Below, piece after piece: positions 44,003 to 50,829 of a stretch of 64,000 bases of DNA. The position numbers and the translations under genes were made by a program. Below the pieces are notes generated by a model. The model was given only the letters and a program-made list of their open reading frames with translations. It was not told the DNA's origin and searched no databases. The stretch comes from Clostridiaceae bacterium (GTDB lineage: Bacteria > Bacillota > Clostridia > Lachnospirales > Lachnospiraceae): NCBI GenBank assembly GCA_009911065.1, contig QXWR01000015.1, forward strand, positions 37,430 to 101,429, given 5' to 3'. Each line of letters starts with the position of its first letter. The first letter of the stretch is position 1.

Positions 44003-45376
44003 ATGTCATTTTGGAGAAAGGGATTGTTTGGAAAGTTGTATCAGGTGCGCAGTCATCTCACTCAGACCCAGTTTATTGCATATGGTTTTTTGGGAATCAT
44101 TCTTACAGGGACCCTGATTTTAATGCTTCCGGTTTCCAGCAGGACCAGGGAGGTGAGCAGCTTTATAAACTGTCTGCTTACGGCTACCAGCGCATCTTGT
44201 GTGACTGGTCTGGCTGCCTATGATACCTGGACCCACTGGTCGCTGTTTGGACAGCTGGTGATTCTTACCATGATTCAGATCGGCGGTTTGGGTTTTGTGA
44301 CCATTGGCGTCTTTCTTTCCATTGTCCTTAGGAGAAAGATCGGGCTGAAGGAAAGAGGGCTTATGCAGGAGAGCGTCAACACTCTGCAGATCGGCGGCGT
44401 AGTGCGGCTGGCTAAAAAGATCATTGTGGGAACCATGATTTTTGAGGGGGCAGGGGCGGTTCTGCTATCCATTCGGTTTATTCCACAGTACGGCATTTTC
44501 CAGGGAATTTATTTTGGGATTTTCCATTCCATTTCCGCCTTTTGCAACGCGGGATTTGATCTCATGGGGTGTCAGGGTCCTTACAGCTCTCTGGTGAATT
44601 ACTATAACGACTGGCTGGTAAATCTGGTGGTAATGTCCCTGATTGTTATTGGAGGAATCGGGTTTATTGTATGGGATGATATAAGCCGGAACCGGTTTCA
44701 TGTTCATCGGTATATGCTTCACACAAAACTGGTGTTGCTTACCACCTTCAGCCTGCTTTTTGGATGCGCATGGCTGTTTTATAAGTTTGAATCTCAAAAT
44801 CTTCTGGTGGGAATGGATACGAGCGGAAAGATTCTTACATCCCTGTTTTCCTCTGTCACTCCCAGAACCGCCGGATTTAACACCTTGGATACTGGAAGTC
44901 TCACGGATGCAAGTAAAATGCTTACGGTGTTTTTAATGTTCATTGGCGGCAGTCCCGGTTCCACTGCAGGAGGAGTAAAGACCACTACCATTGTGGTTTT
45001 GTATCTTCATCTGTGGTCTTCCATTCAGCGCACTTACGGGGTAAATGCCTTTGGACGGAGGCTTGAGGAAGATGTGTTAAAACGGGCCAGCGCAATTTTT
45101 ATGATCAATCTGACCCTGGCTTTGGGCGCGTCGCTGTTTATTTTGGCAACTCAGCAGTTTTCGGTTATGGATGTGTTGTTTGAAGCCTTTTCTGCCATAG
45201 GCACTGCGGGGATGACCACTGGAATTACCAGAGATTTAAACGGACCGTCCAGGTTGGCCATTATATTTCTCATGTATTGCGGCCGGGTTGGCAGCTTGTC
45301 TTTTGCCCTGTCTTTTACCCAGCACAAAAAGGTAGCGCGGGTACAGCAGCCTGTAGGGCAGATTACGATTGGATAA
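44003..45376 (+). CDS. ktrB: Ktr/Trk potassium uptake membrane subunit
   Basis: From ATG 44003 (GGAGG 10 bases upstream) a 457-residue TrkH/KtrB protein with four membrane-pore-membrane repeats. The filter-like segments are visible: SASCVTGLAAYDT, HSISAFCNAGFDLMG, SVTPRTAGFNTLDTG and EAFSAIGTAGMTTGIT, each with the conserved glycine that lines the K+ path. GGSPGSTAGGVKTTT precedes the later pore segment. It forms a K+ (often Na+-coupled) channel gated by the KtrA ring encoded 36 bases downstream. An earlier ATG at 43961 is possible but adds residues without homology. Confidence 0.93.
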   Translation: MSFWRKGLFGKLYQVRSHLTQTQFIAYGFLGIILTGTLILMLPVSSRTREVSSFINCLLTATSASCVTGLAAYDTWTHWSLFGQLVILTMIQIGGLGFVTIGVFLSIVLRRKIGLKERGLMQESVNTLQIGGVVRLAKKIIVGTMIFEGAGAVLLSIRFIPQYGIFQGIYFGIFHSISAFCNAGFDLMGCQGPYSSLVNYYNDWLVNLVVMSLIVIGGIGFIVWDDISRNRFHVHRYMLHTKLVLLTTFSLLFGCAWLFYKFESQNLLVGMDTSGKILTSLFSSVTPRTAGFNTLDTGSLTDASKMLTVFLMFIGGSPGSTAGGVKTTTIVVLYLHLWSSIQRTYGVNAFGRRLEEDVLKRASAIFMINLTLALGASLFILATQQFSVMDVLFEAFSAIGTAGMTTGITRDLNGPSRLAIIFLMYCGRVGSLSFALSFTQHKKVARVQQPVGQITIG

Positions 45377-45412
45377 AAGCAGCACATAGAATGATAAAAA
45401 AGGAGAGAATGT

Positions 45413-46066
45413 ATGAAATCGATTTTGATTATTGGGATGGGGCGGTTTGGACGCCATCTTTGCACCAACCTTGCCAAACTGGGCAATCAGATTATGGCAG
45501 TGGATGAAAATGAAGAGACTTTGGAAGATATGCTGGATTATGTAGTCAGTGCAAAAATCGGAGACTGCACCAATGAAGCAGTGCTGAAAAGTCTGGGGGT
45601 TGATAACTTTGACATCTGCTTTATCTGTATTGGAACCAATTTTCAAAGTAGCCTTGAGATTACCAGCATGGTAAAGGAAATGGGAGGAAGGTATGTGGTC
45701 AGCAAGGCCAACCGGGATATTCACGCCAAATTTCTTCTGCGCAATGGGGCGGATGAAGTGATTTATCCAGACCGGGATATTGCGGAGAAGATGGCAGTGC
45801 GTTACAGCGCAAACCATGTGTTTGATTATATTGAACTGACGGAAGAATTTTCCATTTACGAGATTCCGCCTTTGCCTCAATGGGTGGGGAAGAGCATTAT
45901 TGATTTAAGCATCCGAAATAAATACCATATCAGCATTCTTGCCACAAAGGAGGGGGAGCGGGCCAAGCTGATGCCAACCGCTGACTATGTAATTCGGGAA
46001 GATGAGCATTTGATGGTCATTGGAAAAAATGAAGATGTAGATAAGATCTTAAAGGAACTGCGGTAA
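45413..46066 (+). CDS. ktrA: Ktr/Trk potassium uptake regulatory subunit
   Basis: The 217-residue cytosolic protein has an RCK_N Rossmann domain (SILIIGMGRFGRHLCTNLAKLGNQIMAVDENEE) that binds ATP/ADP or NAD(H) and an RCK_C domain from about residue 140 (YEIPPLPQWVGKSIIDLSIRNKYHISILATKEG). In related KtrA proteins RCK_C binds c-di-AMP, which closes the channel. It is in operon with ktrB, has a strong AAAGGAG site, and is followed by a long terminator hairpin. Confidence 0.95.
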   Translation: MKSILIIGMGRFGRHLCTNLAKLGNQIMAVDENEETLEDMLDYVVSAKIGDCTNEAVLKSLGVDNFDICFICIGTNFQSSLEITSMVKEMGGRYVVSKANRDIHAKFLLRNGADEVIYPDRDIAEKMAVRYSANHVFDYIELTEEFSIYEIPPLPQWVGKSIIDLSIRNKYHISILATKEGERAKLMPTADYVIREDEHLMVIGKNEDVDKILKELR

Positions 46067-46074
46067 AAAAATGA

Positions 46075-46127
46075 GCATGAATCCGGGTGTCAGGTTTGCC
46101 TGTTACGGGGATTCATGCCCATTTTTT
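46075..46127 (+). terminator. Intrinsic terminator after ktrA
   Basis: GCATGAATCC (46075-46084) pairs with GGATTCATGC (46109-46118), with an inner CAGG/CCTG stem, followed by CCATTTTTT. Confidence 0.88.
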
Positions 46128-46136
46128 ATAAAATGT

Positions 46137-46448
46137 TTATTTCATTTTTCGGTCCAGATACGCCCACAGCCGGTACATGAGAAAGCCCCAGGCAAAGAAC
46201 AGAACAATCAGAATACTTAATGGTACTGGATTGTCATAATGGTCCGGCAGAAAATATTTCTGCCAGCCAGGGATATCGGTGTAATAATACTGTCCTGGCC
46301 CAAAATCAATTCCCGGCGCCTGCCCCATATTGTTTGCCATCATATACACGGCAATTCCAATGGCAGCCAAAAAGATGACAATGCCTGCCGTACATACAAT
46401 CCGCATGGGAGTCCAGGGGGCGGCTGATTTTAATTTTCTCTTCTTCAT
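46137..46448 (-). CDS. Small two-helix membrane protein, unknown function
   Basis: A 103-residue protein with a basic N-terminus (MKKRKLKSAAPWTPMR), a first helix (IVCTAGIVIFLAAIGIAVYMM), a short Gly/Pro/Tyr/Asp-rich outer loop, a second helix (PLSILIVLFFAWGFLMYRLWAYL) and a basic end. It follows the YeiH-type transporter gene on the same strand after 40 bases and could be its partner or simply share its transcript. I know no family function. Confidence 0.7.
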   Translation of the reverse strand: MKKRKLKSAAPWTPMRIVCTAGIVIFLAAIGIAVYMMANNMGQAPGIDFGPGQYYYTDIPGWQKYFLPDHYDNPVPLSILIVLFFAWGFLMYRLWAYLDRKMK

Positions 46449-46488
46449 ATTCGAATCCCTTTATTAAAGTAACTTGTGTGGCAACAGC

Positions 46489-47886
46489 TTATACGGTAAT
46501 GTTGGGGATTGGGAAAATCCGTCCGGACAACAAAAGCCATGCAACCACAAAAGTCAGAACCAGGTTGAATACCTGTCCTACAATGTACAGGACAAACGGC
46601 TTGCCTCCCTGGAACTGATCTGCCATCTCCTTAAAGTTGGTTTCAAGGCCAATGCAGGTAAAGGCAAGGGCAAAACACCAAGTCTGAAACTCTTTGATGT
46701 CAGACAGGATTTTTGCGGTGGATTCCACTCCGATGGTGTTCTGGAACACAAAGGAGAAGAACAGGGAAGCGCCCAAAAATCCAAGGATAAACTTGGGGAA
46801 ACGGTGCCAGATTTCGGAAGCTCCCACAGTCTGGTCTGCGCCTTTGTCTACTTTGGTTGTAAAGAATACAGCCACAGCAAAGGCCACAAAGCCAATGAGG
46901 ATATTCTGAATCATCTTTACCAAAGCAGCTACCTGTCCGGCCAGCTCGCCCATGGCATTTCCTGCCAGAACCACAGCGCCGGTGGAGTCAACCGTACCGC
47001 CAATCCATGCGCCTCCTACCAGAGGATCAATGGCAACTACTTTACAGAACAACGGCATACCTACCATCATCAGTACCGTAAAGATCAGAGAAATACCAAC
47101 CGCAAAGGTAAGGTCCGTCTTTTTTGCCTTACAGGCAGCGGCAGTGGCAATGGCAGCGGAAGTACCGCAGACTGAGGTGGCAGCAGCGATGGTCATAACC
47201 ATCCGTTTATTTTCCATTTTCAAATATTTGGTGCCTAAAATCCACATGAAAATAATAACTACAGGCGTAACTGCCCAGGCGATGCCCAGTCCGTAAAGGC
47301 CGAATTTCTGAATGTTGGAAAAGAGCACCGAGGCGCCCATGAGCACCAGGCCGGTCTTTATGTAAAATTCAGTCTGAATCGCTGGTTTCAGCCAGTCAGG
47401 CACTTTCAAAAGGTTGGAGATCACCAGTCCCAGGATTAAGGCCCAGAAGGCGTACTCCAAATATTTGCTGAATGTGACCTGGGAAGAAATGAGACGTACC
47501 GCACAGGTCAGCGCAAACAATGCCAGAAAAGCAACTGCATACTTGGTAATGTTTTTGCCCATCAGATGATTGGAAACGGCAAAAATGACAATCAAGGCGA
47601 TTAAGGTCAAGAGGATTCCGCCCCAGGTAGTCATACAGGCTTCGCTGCCGTTAAAGAATTTAAGGACAGAGCCATTCTTTTCATCGCCCCATTTTCCAAA
47701 GGTGCCTGCCTTAAAGGCAAAGGAACCGGTGATTACGCCTATGGATGCGATGGCAATGATGATGAAAGCGCCCCAAATGGACAGCCAGTCTTCTTTGTGC
47801 AGCATGTCCGACATTTGGAACTTGTCTGCAACGACCACATCATCATTCACAGGGGTCGGATTGACGGTTGTAGCTTTTTTACTCAT
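46489..47886 (-). CDS. YeiH-family (UPF0324) putative anion/sulfate exporter
   Basis: A 465-residue protein of about eleven helices. Family hallmarks are LEYAFWALILGLVISN, FYIKTGLVLMGASVLFSNI, SVCGTSAAIATAAACKAKK with the conserved SxCGxSAA motif, WIGGTVDSTGAVVLAGNAMG and LGASLFFSF. YeiH-like proteins are linked to sulfate, taurine or sulfonate metabolism, but transport has rarely been shown. The first 70 residues include a cytoplasmic segment and an extra helix. AGGAGG precedes the ATG. A TATAAT lies about 35 bases upstream on the minus strand without a good -35, so activator control is likely. Confidence 0.88.
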   Translation of the reverse strand: MSKKATTVNPTPVNDDVVVADKFQMSDMLHKEDWLSIWGAFIIIAIASIGVITGSFAFKAGTFGKWGDEKNGSVLKFFNGSEACMTTWGGILLTLIALIVIFAVSNHLMGKNITKYAVAFLALFALTCAVRLISSQVTFSKYLEYAFWALILGLVISNLLKVPDWLKPAIQTEFYIKTGLVLMGASVLFSNIQKFGLYGLGIAWAVTPVVIIFMWILGTKYLKMENKRMVMTIAAATSVCGTSAAIATAAACKAKKTDLTFAVGISLIFTVLMMVGMPLFCKVVAIDPLVGGAWIGGTVDSTGAVVLAGNAMGELAGQVAALVKMIQNILIGFVAFAVAVFFTTKVDKGADQTVGASEIWHRFPKFILGFLGASLFFSFVFQNTIGVESTAKILSDIKEFQTWCFALAFTCIGLETNFKEMADQFQGGKPFVLYIVGQVFNLVLTFVVAWLLLSGRIFPIPNITV

Positions 47887-48122
47887 AGTACCTCCTAAAA
47901 ATAATATTATAGTATGAGGACAATGCAGTTATAGGTCCTGTAACCGTTCCGATTTTCCCAAGATCATGAAAGGTCATAAGATTGTTAAAACATTGTCAAC
48001 TCTGTATACCATTATATTGAAAAATAAGGAAAAAATCTATTGACATTTTACCTAATAATCTAGTTGATATTTGGCTGTTAAGGATAATTTATACAATATA
48101 TAAGGGGAAGGTTTCGAAAAAA

Positions 48123-48212
48123 ATGAAAAAATCCATAATTAAGATCCGAAGGCGATTGATAAAAAATAAACTGACAGGGCCAGATTGGCTGGGAATCAGG
48201 GAAAAAATGTAA
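48123..48212 (+). CDS. Possible 29-residue basic peptide
   Basis: ATG 48123 to TAA 48210-48212 would encode a peptide beginning MKKSIIKIRRRLIKNK, very basic. The nearest purine-rich site (GGGGAAGG) is about 14 bases upstream, and no convincing promoter fits. It could be chance or a gene remnant. Confidence 0.2.
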   Translation: MKKSIIKIRRRLIKNKLTGPDWLGIREKM

Positions 48213-48220
48213 GAAACCTC

Positions 48221-48249
48221 TTGCATTTGGCATTTCCCGGTGCTATAAT
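48221..48249 (+). promoter_or_regulatory. Promoter of the rimP-nusA-infB operon
   Basis: TTGCAT (48221-48226), 17 bases, TATAAT (48244-48249). It gives a leader of about 140 bases. Confidence 0.85.
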
Positions 48250-48281
48250 GCATATGATAACATGATAAAGTGACAAATAGT

Positions 48282-48303
48282 AGAGTGGGCTTACGTCCAC
48301 TCT
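48282..48303 (+). promoter_or_regulatory. Hairpin in the rimP leader
   Basis: AGAGTGG (48282-48288) pairs with CCACTCT (48297-48303) around GCTTACGT, followed by TACTTTTT. It resembles a weak intrinsic terminator in the leader, possibly an attenuator. NusA, encoded downstream, acts on such hairpins, so feedback is plausible. Confidence 0.55.
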
Positions 48304-48399
48304 TACTTTTTGGCATAAGGAATGAATCCAAATTCCCGGCGCTTTCCGAATTACAGGGATTTTTGGGATCGTTTTACAGGCGAAAAGTGAGGTGATGGT

Positions 48400-48867
48400 A
48401 TGGCGAGAAGAGAAGAATACGAATCCAGGACAGAGAAATTTCTGCTGCCCCTTTTGGAAAAACAGGAATTTGAACTGGTGGATGTGGAATATGTAAAGGA
48501 GGCAGGTAACTGGTACCTGCGTGCCTATATTGACAAGGAAGGCGGAATTACAGTGGATGACTGTGAATCTGTCAGCAGGACGTTAAGCGACTGGCTGGAT
48601 GAGGAAGACTTTATTGAGGACAGCTACACCCTGGAGGTAAGCTCTCCGGGACTGGGACGGCCGCTTAAGAAGGAAAAGGATTTAAAGCGGAGCCTGGGAG
48701 AAGAGGTGGAAGTACGGCTGTATAAGCCAAGAGACGGACAGAAGGAATATACAGGCATTTTGAAAGCCTATGACAAAGATACGGTGACGATTGAAACAGA
48801 GGACAGCAGAGAGGAAGTATTTACCCGTTCGGAGATCGCATTGATCCGGCTGGCATTTGACTTTTAG
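48400..48867 (+). CDS. rimP: Ribosome maturation factor RimP
   Basis: RimP assists 30S assembly. The 155-residue protein has the N-terminal alpha/beta domain (FELVDVEYVKEAGNWYLRAYIDKEGGITVDDCESVSRTLSDWLD), the conserved YTLEVSSPGLGRPLK motif and a C-terminal SH3-like domain (YTGILKAYDKDTVTIE). GTGAGGTGATG precedes the start. It leads the conserved operon that continues into nusA after 31 bases. Confidence 0.97.
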   Translation: MARREEYESRTEKFLLPLLEKQEFELVDVEYVKEAGNWYLRAYIDKEGGITVDDCESVSRTLSDWLDEEDFIEDSYTLEVSSPGLGRPLKKEKDLKRSLGEEVEVRLYKPRDGQKEYTGILKAYDKDTVTIETEDSREEVFTRSEIALIRLAFDF

Positions 48868-48898
48868 AAAAAGGAAAGGATCTTAGGAGGAAGAAATC

Positions 48899-50200
48899 AT
48901 GAACAAGGAACTGATTGAGGCGCTGGATCTGCTGGAGAAGGAGAAGAACATCAGCAAGGCGACTCTGCTGGAAGCGATTGAAAATTCTCTCATCACCGCA
49001 TGCAAAAACCACTTTGGCAAGGCGGACAACGTAAGGGTGAACATTAATCCGGAGACGGGAGATTTTGCCGTTTTTGCAGATAAGGAAGTAGTGGAGGAAG
49101 TGGAAGATCCGGTGCTTCAGATAAGTCTTGTGGAAGCTCGTATGAAGAGTCCCAAGTATACCCTTGGGGATGTGGTCCATGTGCCGATTGAATCCAAATC
49201 CTTTGGACGGATTGCCACACAAAATGCCAAGAATGTGATTTTGCAGAAGATTCGGGAAGAAGAACGAAGCATTCAGTTTAATGAATGGTACCAGAAAGAG
49301 AAGGATGTGGTTACAGGCATTGTGCAGCGCAACATGGGGAGAAACGTAAGTATTAACCTGGGACGGGTGGATGCCATGTTAAGCGAGGCAGAGCAGGTAA
49401 GAGGGGAGATTTTTAAGCCGACAGAGCGGATTAAAGTGTTTGTTTTGGAAGTGAAGGATACTCCCAAGGGACCGAGAATTTCGGTTTCCCGCACCCATCC
49501 GGATTTGGTGAAAAGACTGTTTGAGGCGGAAGTGACCGAAGTGCGGGATGGGACGGTGGAAATCCGGGCCATTGCCAGAGAAGCCGGTTCCAGAACAAAG
49601 ATTGCCGTGTGGTCCAATGACCCCAATGTAGATCCGGTGGGAGCTTGCGTGGGAATGAACGGCGCGCGGGTCAATTCCATTGTTCATGAGTTGAGAGGCG
49701 AAAAGATCGATATTATTACCTGGGATGAAAACCCGGCTTTTCTGATTGAAAACGCACTAAGCCCTGCAAAGGTAATCTGCGTGGTGGCAGATGAAGATGA
49801 GCGGGAGGCTCAGGTGATTGTGCCGGATTATCAGCTTTCCCTTGCCATAGGAAAGGAAGGACAGAATGCCCGTTTAGCAGCCCGCCTTACCGGATATAAG
49901 ATTGATATTAAGAGCGAAACCCAGGCCAGAGAGATGGGACTGTTTGAGCAGATGGGCATTGATGACCAGGAAGAGGGAGTATACGACGATCTTCCCGGAG
50001 ATTTCGAGTTTGCACCTGGCAAGGAGGATGAGGAATACATGCCTTCGGAAGATGAGCCTGCATCTTCGGAGGAAGAAGACAGATACGAGACTTCACAGGA
50101 GGAAAATGGGTTTTCCGAAGATGAGCTTACACCTTCACAGGAAGACTGCCTTCCAAAGAATGATGAACCAATCGATTGCGAAGAAGAAAAAGAGGTTTGA
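48899..50200 (+). CDS. nusA: Transcription termination/antitermination factor NusA
   Basis: NusA binds RNA polymerase and nascent RNA and controls pausing and termination. The 433-residue product has the N-terminal polymerase-binding domain (EALDLLEKEKNISKATLLEAIE), an S1 domain (VVTGIVQRNMGRNVSINLGRVDAML) and two KH domains (GPRISVSRTHPDLVKRLFEAEV...CVGMNGARVNSIVHEL; IVPDYQLSLAIGKEGQNARLAARLTGYKIDI). The last 80 residues are strongly acidic, with a loosely repeated SEDE/SQEE pattern not found in compact Firmicute NusA proteins. AGGAGG precedes the ATG. Confidence 0.97.
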   Translation: MNKELIEALDLLEKEKNISKATLLEAIENSLITACKNHFGKADNVRVNINPETGDFAVFADKEVVEEVEDPVLQISLVEARMKSPKYTLGDVVHVPIESKSFGRIATQNAKNVILQKIREEERSIQFNEWYQKEKDVVTGIVQRNMGRNVSINLGRVDAMLSEAEQVRGEIFKPTERIKVFVLEVKDTPKGPRISVSRTHPDLVKRLFEAEVTEVRDGTVEIRAIAREAGSRTKIAVWSNDPNVDPVGACVGMNGARVNSIVHELRGEKIDIITWDENPAFLIENALSPAKVICVVADEDEREAQVIVPDYQLSLAIGKEGQNARLAARLTGYKIDIKSETQAREMGLFEQMGIDDQEEGVYDDLPGDFEFAPGKEDEEYMPSEDEPASSEEEDRYETSQEENGFSEDELTPSQEDCLPKNDEPIDCEEEKEV

Positions 50201-50231
50201 CCGTATATAACAGACAGGGAGTGAGGAACTG

Positions 50232-50501
50232 GTGAGTACAAAAAAAATTCCGCAAAGACAGTGTATAGGCTGCGGAGAGATGAAAAGCAAAAGAGAGATG
50301 ATTCGAATTTTGAAAACCCCGGAGGGGGAGTTTGTCCTGGATGTCACTGGAAGGAAGAATGGACGCGGCGCTTACCTTTGTCCGTCTGTAGAGTGTTTGA
50401 AAAAGGCAGTGAAGGGGAAAGGGCTGGAACGGTCTTTTAAGATGGCGATTCCAAGAGAGGTATACGATACTCTGGAAAAGGAGATGGTGCATCTTGGATA
50501 A
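50232..50501 (+). CDS. ylxR: YlxR/RnpM family RNA-binding protein
   Basis: An 89-residue DUF448 protein with a GTG start. Conserved features are RQCIGCGEMKSKREMIRI, GRKNGRGAYLCPSVECLKKAVK and the Cys pairs around them. In related Firmicutes it binds the RNase P RNA and modulates its activity (named RnpM). It lies in the usual place between nusA and ylxQ; the next gene overlaps its end by eight bases. Confidence 0.92.
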   Translation: MSTKKIPQRQCIGCGEMKSKREMIRILKTPEGEFVLDVTGRKNGRGAYLCPSVECLKKAVKGKGLERSFKMAIPREVYDTLEKEMVHLG

Positions 50502-50829
50502 CCGGCAGAAGGTGATTAACCTGATTGGGCTGGCTACAAAAGCAGGAAAGACAGTCAGCGGAGAATTTTCCACGGAAAAGGCGGTGAAGTCAAAAAAAGC
50601 GTATTTGGTGATGGTCTCTAAGGAGGCTTCGGATAATACGAAAAAGATGTTCACCAATATGTGTACTTATTATAGAGTTCCTATCTGTTATTTTGGCAAA
50701 AAGGATGAGCTGGGACACGCAATGGGCAAGGAGATGCGGGCATCTTTAGCTGTTGTGGATAAAAGCTTTGCCGAAGCAATCGTAAAACAAATGAATACAA
50801 TCGGAGGTAGTGAGTATGAGAGTGAATGA
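50494..50829 (+). CDS. ylxQ: L7Ae-family ribosomal protein YlxQ
   Basis: A 111-residue L7Ae/L30e-fold protein ([61 protein letters not shown]). Such proteins bind kink-turn RNA; the cellular role of YlxQ is not settled. The TTG start at 50494 lies inside the end of ylxR, and the gene's own end overlaps the start of infB by 14 bases, so all three are translationally linked. Confidence 0.9.
   Translation: MDNRQKVINLIGLATKAGKTVSGEFSTEKAVKSKKAYLVMVSKEASDNTKKMFTNMCTYYRVPICYFGKKDELGHAMGKEMRASLAVVDKSFAEAIVKQMNTIGGSEYESE

Larger units (their letters stand above)
47887..48399. other. Divergent intergenic region yeiH / rimP
   Basis: 513 bases. From left: the YeiH promoter area; an A+T-rich stretch (about 47990-48120) with an isolated TTGACA at 48040-48045; a 29-codon ORF at 48123-48212 of doubtful status; the rimP-operon promoter at 48221-48249; and a leader hairpin at 48282-48303. 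Confidence 0.6.

Noticed and set aside
45236..45880. 214-codon minus-strand open frame
   Set aside because: Antisense to the end of ktrB and to ktrA.
46474..47175. 233-codon plus-strand open frame
   Set aside because: Antisense shadow of the YeiH transporter gene.
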